From NCBI GenBank assembly GCA_000014925.1, contig CP000474.1, positions 2,852,001 to 2,916,000 on the forward strand: 64,000 nt of DNA. The letters run 5' to 3'. How positions within the stretch are numbered: position 1 is the stretch's first letter; each line of letters opens with the position of its first letter. Both the position numbers and the translations under genes were made by a program. Shown piece after piece: positions 10,898-19,325 of the stretch. The DNA is from Paenarthrobacter aurescens TC1 (GTDB taxonomy: Bacteria; Actinomycetota; Actinomycetes; Actinomycetales; Micrococcaceae). The notes beneath the pieces are model-generated. The model saw nothing but the letters and a program-made list of their open reading frames with translations, was not told the origin of the DNA and made no database searches.

Positions 10898-11201
10898 GAA
10901 GGATCCTTCCCCCTCGACGGCGTCCAGAGCGAGAGCTGGACGCGATGATTTGTTCTGGGCTGCAGTTCAGATCTGCAGCCGGTGATTTGGGCCGTGCCTG
11001 ATGGATTATGGCCAACAGGGCCGGATACTGATCGTCATCACTGGATCCAGTTGCCCGGACAGCCGGCGTAGCGTTCAGGGAACAGAGAGATTTCTGCGGC
11101 CCTGAGACAGGCCGGGAAGAGACGACACCACCAACGTTGGCACAGTTGACGAAAGGTACGGCAAAACACCGAGATCCAAAATCAGGGAACTGCCCGCGGC
11201 T
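10898..11201 (-). promoter_or_regulatory. Structured leader region upstream of rho (no gene seen)
   Basis: This 304-base gap between thrB and rho holds no supportable gene. Two clean stem-loops are present: 10920-10927 pairs with 10936-10943 (8 bp, loop 8), and 10958-10965 pairs with 10973-10980 (8 bp, loop 7). The rho ribosome binding site lies in the perfect palindrome at 10898-10909, directly abutting the GTG start. In E. coli rho is autogenously attenuated in its leader; a similar role here is an inference. No clear terminator for the thr operon was found. Confidence 0.5.
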
Positions 11202-12176
11202 TTACCGGCGGTGCACTTCCACTCTAGCACCTTGATCGTCTACAGCCAGCGTCATCACACGCCAACCGACGTCGGGTGTGTTGACCGCCGTGAATGTCTC
11301 GATGAATTCTGCAATTGTGGCGGCTTCGTCAGCGCCATTGGCCAGCACCATCACGGTGGGACCGGCGCCTGAGACAACCGCTGCATGCCCCGCAGTCCGG
11401 AGGGCCGCGATGAGATCGGCGCTGGGGCGCATGGCCTGAGCGCGGTAGCTCTGGTGGAGGTAGTCCTCCGTGCCTGGCAACAGCAACGTGGGATCAGCAG
11501 TGAGCGCGTGAATCAACAGGGCTGCACGTCCGGAATTCATTGCTGCCGCGTGATGCCCCACTGATGCCGGGAGCAGCCCGCGCGCAGTTTCCGTGGAAAG
11601 CTCGTAATCGGGGATTGCCACCACGGGAATGACCGCCGCTGCGACCTCAGCGTGTGTGCTGCTGTACTGCTCGCTGTCCTGCCATGACAGCGCCAGTCCG
11701 CCGAATATGGCGGGTGCGACGTTGTCCGGATGGCCTTCCATCTCGCTGGTCAACTGCAGGATCCAATCGCGGTCCTGCCGGGATGCTGCCGGGACCAGTG
11801 CGTTTGCCGCAGTGACGGCGGCAACCACTGCCGAGGCTGAAGACCCGAGTCCCCGGCCGTGCGGGTTGACGTTGTCCGCTGTGATTTTAAGGCCGGAGTG
11901 CCGGAAGCCCAGCCGATCCAAGGCGAGGTCAATGGCACGAACCACGAGGTGGCTGGCGTCACGCGGGAGCGAGTCAGCACCCTCACCGGAGAGCTCGAAC
12001 TCGAGCTCCCCGGTGCTAAGGGTCTCTACCGTCAAGGTGTCGTAGATGGACAGGGCCAAGCCGAGGCTGTCGTAGCCGGGGCCCAGGTTGGCACTCGTAC
12101 CGGGGACCTTGACGGTCAGCCGCTGGCCTGCCGCGACGAGTGCACGATCGGTCGCGGTGGGCTGCGTTGATTCCAC
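11202..12176 (-). CDS. thrB: Homoserine kinase
   Basis: A GHMP-family kinase that phosphorylates homoserine with ATP in threonine synthesis. The ATP-binding motif PHGRGLGSSASA is at residues 105-116, and VPGTSANLGPGYDSLGLAL (24-42) is the usual N-terminal signature. I chose the GTG at 12176 because it has GGAAG upstream and starts two bases after the thrC stop, giving a normal 324 residues; the longer frame adds an Arg-rich stretch unlike the family. It is the last gene of hom-thrC-thrB. Confidence 0.95.
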   Translation of the reverse strand: MESTQPTATDRALVAAGQRLTVKVPGTSANLGPGYDSLGLALSIYDTLTVETLSTGELEFELSGEGADSLPRDASHLVVRAIDLALDRLGFRHSGLKITADNVNPHGRGLGSSASAVVAAVTAANALVPAASRQDRDWILQLTSEMEGHPDNVAPAIFGGLALSWQDSEQYSSTHAEVAAAVIPVVAIPDYELSTETARGLLPASVGHHAAAMNSGRAALLIHALTADPTLLLPGTEDYLHQSYRAQAMRPSADLIAALRTAGHAAVVSGAGPTVMVLANGADEAATIAEFIETFTAVNTPDVGWRVMTLAVDDQGARVEVHRR

Positions 12177-12178
12177 TC

Positions 12179-13282
12179 TTAGTTTTCTTCCAGTCCCAGT
12201 TCTGCGGCAACAGTGACGACGTCGTTCGGCACCTTGACGGGCTGCACGTCGCTGCCGTCTTCGGTGCGGAGGGCCCACTGCGGGTCCTTGAGTCCGTGTC
12301 CAGTAACCGTGATGACGATGGTTTTGCCCGACGGAACCTCGCCGGCGGCATGCTTCTTGATCAAGCCCGCGACACCGGCAGCGGAGCCGGGTTCAACGAA
12401 AACGCCTTCCTTTGCCGAAAGCCAGCGGTGAGCAGCCAGAATCTCGTCATCGGTGACAGCCTCGATCAGTCCACCGGATTCGTCACGGGCCGCAACTGCG
12501 GTTTCCCACGAGGCCGGGTTGCCGATGCGGATGGCGGTGGCAATCGTGTCGGGCTCGGTGATGGGGTGGCCTGCAACGAACGGCGCGGCACCGGCGGCCT
12601 GGAAGCCCCACATGACGGGCGTCTTGGTGGAAACAGCAGGAAGTGTTCCATTAGTGGTCTCGAAGGGCGCGGAGTATTCCTTGTAGCCCTTCCAGTAAGC
12701 ACTGATGTTGCCGGCGTTGCCTACAGGCAGTACGTGGATGTCAGGGGCATCGCCCAAGGTGTCCACCACTTCGAAGGCACCGGTCTTCTGGCCCTGGATA
12801 CGGGCCGGGTTGACCGAGTTCACCAGGAACACCGGGTAGGCCTCGCCGAGCTTCCGGGCGATGTCCAGGCAGTTATCAAAGTTGCCGTCAACCTGGAGCA
12901 GTGTGGCGCCGTGCGCGATGGCCTGGCTCAGCTTGCCCATGGAGATCTTGCCTTCGGGTACAAGCACAGCGCACTTGAGGCCTGCCGCAGTGGCGTAGGC
13001 CGCAGCCGAGGCGGAGGTGTTGCCGGTGGAAGCGCAAACAACAGCCTTTGCACCGGCTTCAACGGCAGCCGTCATGGCCATGGTCATGCCGCGGTCCTTG
13101 AAGGAACCCGTGGGGTTCATGCCTTCGACCTTCAGGTACACCTCTGAGCCGGTCAGCTCGGAAAGCTTCTGCGCGTGGACGAGCGGAGTGCCGCCCTCTC
13201 CCAGGGTGATGACCTTGGTGGCTTCCGTTACAGGCAAACGATCAGCGTATTCGCGGATTACTCCGCGCCATTGGTGAGCCAC
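12179..13282 (-). CDS. thrC: Threonine synthase
   Basis: A PLP enzyme that converts O-phosphohomoserine to threonine and phosphate. Lys62 in [10 protein letters not shown] is the Schiff-base residue. At 367 residues it belongs to the shorter type found in actinobacteria. The start is GTG at 13282, directly adjacent to the hom stop (TAA at 13283-13285), so hom, thrC and thrB are translationally coupled. Confidence 0.97.
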   Translation of the reverse strand: MAHQWRGVIREYADRLPVTEATKVITLGEGGTPLVHAQKLSELTGSEVYLKVEGMNPTGSFKDRGMTMAMTAAVEAGAKAVVCASTGNTSASAAAYATAAGLKCAVLVPEGKISMGKLSQAIAHGATLLQVDGNFDNCLDIARKLGEAYPVFLVNSVNPARIQGQKTGAFEVVDTLGDAPDIHVLPVGNAGNISAYWKGYKEYSAPFETTNGTLPAVSTKTPVMWGFQAAGAAPFVAGHPITEPDTIATAIRIGNPASWETAVAARDESGGLIEAVTDDEILAAHRWLSAKEGVFVEPGSAAGVAGLIKKHAAGEVPSGKTIVITVTGHGLKDPQWALRTEDGSDVQPVKVPNDVVTVAAELGLEEN

Positions 13283-14599
13283 TTAGACCCCTTCTACCCG
13301 CAGAACGGATGTTACAGAATTGATGACGTCCAGGCCCTTCACGGCCTCGACGGTTGCTGCGAGTGCAGCTTCGGATGCACGGTGCGTCACGATTTTCAGC
13401 TCGGCCGACTCAACGTTGGAGGCTGAGTCGCGGTGGATCGTCTGGCGCATGATTTCGATGGAAACGCCGTTCTCCGCAAAGATGTGCGCAATCCGTGCCA
13501 GCACGCCGGCCTGGTCAGCGACATCCAAGCCGATGTAGTAGCTGGTGTTCGAGGCGTCGATGGCCAGCGCCGGAACGTGGCCCGTCGTGGTTTCCGTGCG
13601 GCCGGGGCCGCCCAACACCAAGCGCCGCGCAGCGGAGACGAGGTCGCCCAGCACGGCAGACGCCGTCGGGGTGCCGCCGGCACCCTGGCCGTAGAACATC
13701 AGTTCCCCGGCATTTTCCGCCTCGATGAAGACGGCATTGAAGGCTCCACGGACAGCGGCCAGCGGGTGTTCGCGCGGCAGGAGCGTGGGGTGGACACGCA
13801 CGGAAATGCCGCTGCCGTTGTCCGACGAGTCGATCTTCTCGGCAATTGCGAGCAGTTTGATGACAAAGCCGGCTTCCTTGGCGGAGGCGATGTCTGCAGC
13901 GCTGACCTTGGTGATGCCTTCGCAATAGACATCGTCCAGGGAGAAGCGGGTGTGGAACGACAACGACGCAAGGATCGCTGCCTTGGCTGCAGCGTCGTGG
14001 CCTTCCACATCGGCAGTGGGATCTGCTTCCGCGTATCCGAGGCGCTGTGCTTCGGCGAGGGCATCGGCGAACTGCGCGCCGGTGCTGTCCATCTGGTCAA
14101 GGATGAAGTTGGTGGTGCCGTTGACGATACCGAGTACGCGGGTGATGCGGTCTCCGGACAGAGAGTCACGGATGGGGCGCAGAATGGGAATGGCTCCCGC
14201 GACGGCGGCCTCGTAAGACAGCTGGACTCCGGCCTTGTCGGCCTCCTCGTAGAGAGTGGGCCCATCCTGGGCGAGCAAGGCCTTGTTGCCGGTAACGACG
14301 CATGCGCCGTTCTGGATGGCCGTCAGGATCAGTGATCGGGCAGGCTCTATGCCGCCCATGAGTTCGATGACCAGGTCTGCGTCCTTGACCAAGGTATCGG
14401 CGTCGGTGGTGAACAGTTCACGCGGCAGTTCGACGTCACGCGGTGAGTCGACATTGCGGACGGCGATGCCGGACAGTTCCAGGCGGGCGCCGCTGCGGGC
14501 AGCGAGGGCCTCGGCGTCGTCAATCAGAATCCGCGCAACCTGGGCCCCAACGTTGCCACAGCCCAGCAGGGCCACCTTCAAGGTTCGCATTTCAGACAT
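13283..14599 (-). CDS. hom: Homoserine dehydrogenase with ACT domain
   Basis: It reduces aspartate semialdehyde to homoserine, the branch toward Thr and Met. The 438-residue protein has the Rossmann motif GCGNVGAQVA near residue 13, the catalytic homoserine-binding domain (about 135-325), and a C-terminal ACT domain (about 360-438) that usually confers feedback inhibition by threonine. It overlaps lysA by eight bases and is followed immediately by thrC. Confidence 0.97.
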   Translation of the reverse strand: MSEMRTLKVALLGCGNVGAQVARILIDDAEALAARSGARLELSGIAVRNVDSPRDVELPRELFTTDADTLVKDADLVIELMGGIEPARSLILTAIQNGACVVTGNKALLAQDGPTLYEEADKAGVQLSYEAAVAGAIPILRPIRDSLSGDRITRVLGIVNGTTNFILDQMDSTGAQFADALAEAQRLGYAEADPTADVEGHDAAAKAAILASLSFHTRFSLDDVYCEGITKVSAADIASAKEAGFVIKLLAIAEKIDSSDNGSGISVRVHPTLLPREHPLAAVRGAFNAVFIEAENAGELMFYGQGAGGTPTASAVLGDLVSAARRLVLGGPGRTETTTGHVPALAIDASNTSYYIGLDVADQAGVLARIAHIFAENGVSIEIMRQTIHRDSASNVESAELKIVTHRASEAALAATVEAVKGLDVINSVTSVLRVEGV

Positions 14600-16064
14600 T
14601 CGCCACTCCCATGTCGCGGTTCAAGAGATCTTCTTCGGTTTCCCCGCGGACAATCAGCCGGGCGGCTCCGTCGCGTACAGCGACAACGCCAGGCCGGGCC
14701 AGGTAGTTGTAGTTGCTGGAGAGGGCCCAGCAGTAGGCGCCGGTACCCGGTACTGCGAGCAAATCACCGGCTGCCACATCCGCGGGCAGATATACATCTC
14801 TAACAACTATGTCGCCGCTCTCGCAATGTTTGCCCACTACGCGGGACAGCTGCGGAGCCGCCGAAGAGTTCCGGGAGGCCAGAATTGCCGAATAATCCGC
14901 GTCGTACAGCACCGGACGGGCGTTGTCGCTCATTCCGCCGTCCACCGACACATAGCGGCGCGGATACGTAACGTTCTCTTGCGTTTCTTCACCCTCAGGG
15001 GCGTCAACACGGACGGTTTTGAGCGTGCCGACTTCGTAGAGAGTGAAGGTTGTGCTGCCCACAATGGCACGTCCGGGTTCAATGGAGATACGCGGTGGCG
15101 TGATGTCCAGCTCGGCGCACTTGGAGCGGACGACGTCGGCCATTGCCTGCGCGATTTCCGCTGCCGGGCGGGGGGTGTCCACGGGGGTGTAGGCGATGCC
15201 GTAACCGCCGCCGAGATCCAGTTCGGGCATGACGATGGAATACTTGGCCTGCATGGCGGCGAGGAAGCCCAGGAGCTTTTCCGCTGCAACAGCAAAGCCA
15301 TCGGGCTCGAAGATCTGCGAACCGATGTGGCAGTGCAGGCCAAGCAGCTCGATGCTGGCGTAGGAGGTTGCCGCGGCCACTGCTTCTTCGGCCGCGGACA
15401 GGCCGGCTTCCTCGGTGGAGTCTTCGGCCATGGAAAGGCCGAACTTCTGGTCTTCGTGAGCCGTGGCAATGAACTCGTGGGTGTGGGCGTGCACGCCGGG
15501 GGTCAGCCTCAGCATGACCTTGGCAGTTTCGCCGCGGCTGGAAGCGATCTTGGCAACGCGCTCAAGTTCATCGAGGCTGTCCACCACGATCCTGCCAAGC
15601 AGCATGTCCAAAGCGCGGTTGATCTCGGCGTCGGACTTATTGTTGCCGTGCAGGCCAAGGTTGGGACCTTCAATTCCCGCGCGTGCCGCAACAGCCAGCT
15701 CGCCGCCCGAACAAGTGTCCAGGCGAAGGCCTTCCTCAGCCACCCAGCTGGCCACTGCAGTGCACAGGAACGACTTCCCGGCGTAGTAGACGTCCACTCC
15801 CCCGCAAATGTCGGCGAAGGCGGCATCAAAGGCGTCTTTGAATGCACGGGCACGGGCACGGAAGTCCGATTCACTCATGACGAACAGCGGGGTTCCGTAC
15901 TGTTCCTTGAGTTCGCTGACGGACACGCCGTCGATGGTGACCTCGCCGGCGTCGTTCTTTTCAACCCCGGCCGCCCACATAGGTGCCTGCAAGGCGTTGA
16001 GGTCTTCAGGAACGGCCAACCACCCGGGAGCGAGCGGAGAAGCGTGTGCAGCGTCTGTGTTCAT
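14592..16064 (-). CDS. lysA: Diaminopimelate decarboxylase
   Basis: A PLP enzyme that decarboxylates meso-diaminopimelate to lysine, the last step of lysine synthesis. The PLP lysine is Lys97 in YYAGKSFLC; HIGSQI and GGGYGIAY are the conserved barrel loops that bind the phosphate; KHCESGDI contributes the active-site cysteine of the dimer partner. At 490 residues it is slightly long, with about 50 extra N-terminal residues. It lies four bases after argS, in the actinobacterial order argS-lysA-hom-thrC-thrB. Confidence 0.97.
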   Translation of the reverse strand: MNTDAAHASPLAPGWLAVPEDLNALQAPMWAAGVEKNDAGEVTIDGVSVSELKEQYGTPLFVMSESDFRARARAFKDAFDAAFADICGGVDVYYAGKSFLCTAVASWVAEEGLRLDTCSGGELAVAARAGIEGPNLGLHGNNKSDAEINRALDMLLGRIVVDSLDELERVAKIASSRGETAKVMLRLTPGVHAHTHEFIATAHEDQKFGLSMAEDSTEEAGLSAAEEAVAAATSYASIELLGLHCHIGSQIFEPDGFAVAAEKLLGFLAAMQAKYSIVMPELDLGGGYGIAYTPVDTPRPAAEIAQAMADVVRSKCAELDITPPRISIEPGRAIVGSTTFTLYEVGTLKTVRVDAPEGEETQENVTYPRRYVSVDGGMSDNARPVLYDADYSAILASRNSSAAPQLSRVVGKHCESGDIVVRDVYLPADVAAGDLLAVPGTGAYCWALSSNYNYLARPGVVAVRDGAARLIVRGETEEDLLNRDMGVANV

Positions 16065-16068
16065 TTCC

Positions 16069-17718
16069 CTACATCCGTTCCGGCGCAGAAACGCCCAGCA
16101 GTTCGAGTCCGTTGGCGAGCACCTGGCTGGTGGCGTCGTTCAACCACAGACGTGTGCGGTTGACGTCGAGCACAGGTTCCTCGCCCTGCGGCGAGACGCG
16201 GCATGCGTCGTACCAGCGGTGATAGGCACCGGCGATGACCTCCAGGTGGCGCGCCACGCGGTGCGGTTCACGCAGTTCGGCGGCCTTTGCCACGATGGAC
16301 GGATAGCTGCCCAGATAGGAGAGCAACTCGTTTTCGGTGGCGTGGTCCAGGAGTGATGCGTCAAAGACGGAGCGGTCCACGCCTGCTTCCGCAGCATTGC
16401 GGGCCGTGCCCCGCGACCGGGCATGAGCGTACTGCACGTAGAACACGGGGTTTTCGTTGCTGTGCTTCTTCAGCAGTTCGGGATCCAGCGTCAGGGGCGA
16501 GTCAGCCGGGAAACGGGCCAGCGAGTAGCGGACAGCGTCCTTCCCGAGCCATGAGATGAGGTCCTTGAGCTCGATGATGTTACCGGCACGCTTGGACAGT
16601 TTGGCGCCATTCACGGACACAAGCTGGCCGATGAGGACCTCAATGTTGACCTCGGGATCATCGCCCGCGCAGGCTGCAATGGCCTTCAGGCGATTGATGT
16701 AACCGTGGTGGTCCGCGCCGAGCAGGTAAATCTTCTCCGTGAACCCGCGGTCCTTCTTTGAAAGGTAGTACGCGGCGTCCGCTGCGAAGTAGGTGGGTTC
16801 GCCGTTGGCACGGATCATCACGCGGTCTTTGTCGTCGCCGAAGTCGGTGGTGCGCAACCAGACGGCACCGCCGTCGTCGAACACGTGGCCCTGTTCGCGA
16901 AGGCGGGCGACGGCGGATTCGATCGCGCCGGCGTCGTGCAGTTCCTTCTCCGAGAAGAAGACGTCGAACTCTACGCCGAACTCAGCCAGCGTGGTCTTGA
17001 TGTCTGACATCTGTGCCTCGTAGGCTGCGGCGCGGATGACGGGCAGGGCTGCCTCGTCTGTCAGTTCGCGGATGCCTGGGTGGGCTTTCAGCACTTCGTC
17101 GCCAAGTTCACGGATGTATTCGCCCGGGTAGCCACCCTCCGGTACACCACGGCCATGAAGGCGGGAAAGGACCGAGTTTGCGAACACGTTCATCTGCGAG
17201 CCGGCGTCGTTGATGTAGTACTCGGCGGTGACATCAGCACCCGAGGCACGCAGGACGCGGGCAATGGCGTCGCCAAGAGCGGCCCAGCGCGTGTGTCCGA
17301 TGTGCAGTGGACCAGTGGGGTTCGCAGAAACGAACTCCATATTGACGACTCGGCCTGCGAGCGCCTGGTTGGTGCCGTAGCTGGCTCCTGCTTCAACAAT
17401 GGCCTTGGCGAGGGCGCCTGCTGTGGCAGCGTCCACTGTGATGTTCAGGAAGCCCGGACCGGCGATTTCCACTCCGGTAACGCCGGGAATGCCCTGCAGA
17501 TGGTTGCTGAGGATTCCTGCGAATTCACGGGGGTTCATGCCGGCCTGCTTGGAGAGTTGCAGGGCGATGTTGGTGGCCCAGTCTCCATGATCCCGGTTCT
17601 TGGGTCGCTCCACTCGCACGGCGTCGGGCACGGCAGATTCCGTCAAGGCGATTTCGCCGGTAGAGACGGCGTCCTTTAGGCAGGCGGATATGGCAGCAGA
17701 GAGTTCTTCGGGAGTCAC
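16069..17718 (-). CDS. argS: Arginyl-tRNA synthetase
   Basis: A class I aminoacyl-tRNA synthetase. HIGH is at residues 139-142 in PTGPLHIGHTR, and the KMSKS-equivalent appears as GAKLSKRAGN, typical of many ArgRS. An N-terminal Arg-tRNA-synthetase domain (about 5-95) and the C-terminal anticodon-binding helical domain (about 430-549) frame the core. The start is GTG at 17718. It is the first gene of the leftward operon that continues with lysA and the threonine genes. Confidence 0.97.
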   Translation of the reverse strand: MTPEELSAAISACLKDAVSTGEIALTESAVPDAVRVERPKNRDHGDWATNIALQLSKQAGMNPREFAGILSNHLQGIPGVTGVEIAGPGFLNITVDAATAGALAKAIVEAGASYGTNQALAGRVVNMEFVSANPTGPLHIGHTRWAALGDAIARVLRASGADVTAEYYINDAGSQMNVFANSVLSRLHGRGVPEGGYPGEYIRELGDEVLKAHPGIRELTDEAALPVIRAAAYEAQMSDIKTTLAEFGVEFDVFFSEKELHDAGAIESAVARLREQGHVFDDGGAVWLRTTDFGDDKDRVMIRANGEPTYFAADAAYYLSKKDRGFTEKIYLLGADHHGYINRLKAIAACAGDDPEVNIEVLIGQLVSVNGAKLSKRAGNIIELKDLISWLGKDAVRYSLARFPADSPLTLDPELLKKHSNENPVFYVQYAHARSRGTARNAAEAGVDRSVFDASLLDHATENELLSYLGSYPSIVAKAAELREPHRVARHLEVIAGAYHRWYDACRVSPQGEEPVLDVNRTRLWLNDATSQVLANGLELLGVSAPERM

Positions 17719-17952
17719 GCTTCTAGCCTACCGGGGGCCTGCAAAGTCGCGGAATTGAGGCTCCCGTATGTGGATAGTTGGACACAGCCCGCTCACAGGA
17801 ATGGCTCTCTGGCAGCACAGACTGAACCATTACGCTGAATCCAACGTTGTGAACACGTAGGAGGTGGCCTTGTTGGTCATCCCGTTACACGCAGTATCCA
17901 TTGATGAAAATGACCTTTGACGAATTCTTGTCCAGTTGAAACGAGCAGAACC

Positions 17953-18447
17953 ATGACTACGCCACTCCGCAAGAGCCTCTACGTTGGTTTCGCCGGCCTC
18001 TCCATCATCGGAACCGCCGCGGCATGTGCCCCTACGACCCAAGCCCCCGCAACTCAGACTCCGGCTACCCAGGATGGCGGCCAGGCCGCAACCAACAGCC
18101 CGTCATCGGCAGGCACTTCATCGTCTGCTGCCGTCGCTTCCACCGGCGCGGCCACATACAAGGACGGGACGTACAGTTCCGACGGTACATACACCTCGCC
18201 CAATGGGCTGGAAACGGTGGGTGTGGAGCTGACCTTGGCCGCTGACAAGGTTTCTGCCGTCAACATCACGGTCCACCCGTCCAATCCGAATACCAAGAAG
18301 TTCCAGGGGGAGTTCGCCAGCGGTATCGCAGCCCAGATCGTCGGCAAGGACATCGACGAACTCAACGTTTCCAAGGTGGCCGGCTCTTCCCTGACGTCCG
18401 GCGGCTTCAACGAAGCCGTGGAACAGATCAAGTCCCAGGCCAAGTAG
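17953..18447 (+). CDS. FMN-binding-domain lipoprotein (substrate of ApbE)
   Basis: A 164-residue secreted lipoprotein: signal sequence with lipobox TAAAC (Cys25), a Thr/Ala/Ser/Gln-rich linker (27-68), then one FMN_bind domain (70-160). In related proteins the motif (S)GAT(x)TS carries a covalent FMN attached by ApbE; here the aligned segment is AGSSLTS (143-149), so Ser146 sits at the usual Thr acceptor position. It is followed five bases later by an ApbE gene and then an RnfD-like oxidoreductase, so it likely receives electrons outside the membrane. I chose the ATG at 17953 because it gives a proper signal peptide. Confidence 0.87.
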   Translation: MTTPLRKSLYVGFAGLSIIGTAAACAPTTQAPATQTPATQDGGQAATNSPSSAGTSSSAAVASTGAATYKDGTYSSDGTYTSPNGLETVGVELTLAADKVSAVNITVHPSNPNTKKFQGEFASGIAAQIVGKDIDELNVSKVAGSSLTSGGFNEAVEQIKSQAK

Positions 18448-18452
18448 CAGCC

Positions 18453-19325
18453 ATGCCGCACCCTGGCTGGAGCACCTTCAGCTTCGAAGGGATCGGTACG
18501 CAGTGGGAGATTTCGACGCCGGACAGTTTGGTACCCGCCGTCCGGCGCGAGGTGCTTGAAACAGTCGCGGCATACGACAAGACGTGGTCGCGGTTCAGGC
18601 CGGATTCCTTGGTGTCCGGCCTGTCCCGCGGTCCGGGCATCATCACGCTGCCGGAGCATGCAGTCGCCCTCCAGAAGCTATATTCGGTGCTGTATCGCCT
18701 CAGCGATGGTGCCATGACCCCACTCATCGGCAGCAGCTTGGAGCGTCTGGGTTACGACGCCGGCTACGCTCTTGTTCCGTCAGGAAATCCCCTCGCCCCG
18801 CCGCGGTGGGAAGACGTCCTCGATTGGACAGGCACGGATCTGGCCGCGAAAGAGCCGGTAGTTTTGGACGTCGGAGCAGCCGGGAAGGGCCAGCTGGTTG
18901 ACCTGTTGGGCGAAATCCTGTTGGCAACGGATCACACTGACTTCCTGGTGGATGGCAGCGGCGACATGCTGCACGCGGGAAGCGACCCGGTCACCGTTGC
19001 GTTGGAGCATCCCTATAACCCCCGGCAGGCCATAGGAACGGTGGAGCTGAACAACTCCGCACTGTGTGCCTCTGCTTCAAACCGACGCACGTGGGGTGAC
19101 GGTCTCCACCATGTCCTGGATGGAACGACGGGCGAGCCTATTCACACCACGGTGGCTACATGGGCCATGGCTGCGAGCGCCCTGGTTGCAGACGGACTTG
19201 CCACGGCATTGTTCATGCTTGAACCGGCTCGGCTGGAGGAGGAATTTGATTTCTCATGGCTTTCGGTGTCGTCGAGTGGTGTTGCCGCGTTTTCGACCGG
19301 TTTTGAGGGGAGACTGTTCACATGA
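18453..19325 (+). CDS. apbE: FAD:protein FMN transferase (ApbE family)
   Basis: ApbE attaches FMN from FAD to a Thr/Ser of target proteins. The 290-residue protein shows the family pattern: an N-terminal strand with TPDSL, the central DVGAAGKGQLVDLLGE (the usual DLGGIAKGYAVD region, about 136-151), and the conserved SGDMLHAG and HTTVATWAMAAS segments. It is somewhat short and has no signal peptide. Its stop overlaps the start of the next gene by four bases, and its substrate is probably the lipoprotein encoded just upstream, possibly also the RnfD-like domain. Confidence 0.9.
   Translation: MPHPGWSTFSFEGIGTQWEISTPDSLVPAVRREVLETVAAYDKTWSRFRPDSLVSGLSRGPGIITLPEHAVALQKLYSVLYRLSDGAMTPLIGSSLERLGYDAGYALVPSGNPLAPPRWEDVLDWTGTDLAAKEPVVLDVGAAGKGQLVDLLGEILLATDHTDFLVDGSGDMLHAGSDPVTVALEHPYNPRQAIGTVELNNSALCASASNRRTWGDGLHHVLDGTTGEPIHTTVATWAMAASALVADGLATALFMLEPARLEEEFDFSWLSVSSSGVAAFSTGFEGRLFT

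Noticed and set aside
14256..16163. Plus-strand open frame of 635 codons over lysA and hom
   Set aside because: Both genes beneath it are certain; the frame is a GC-skew artefact.
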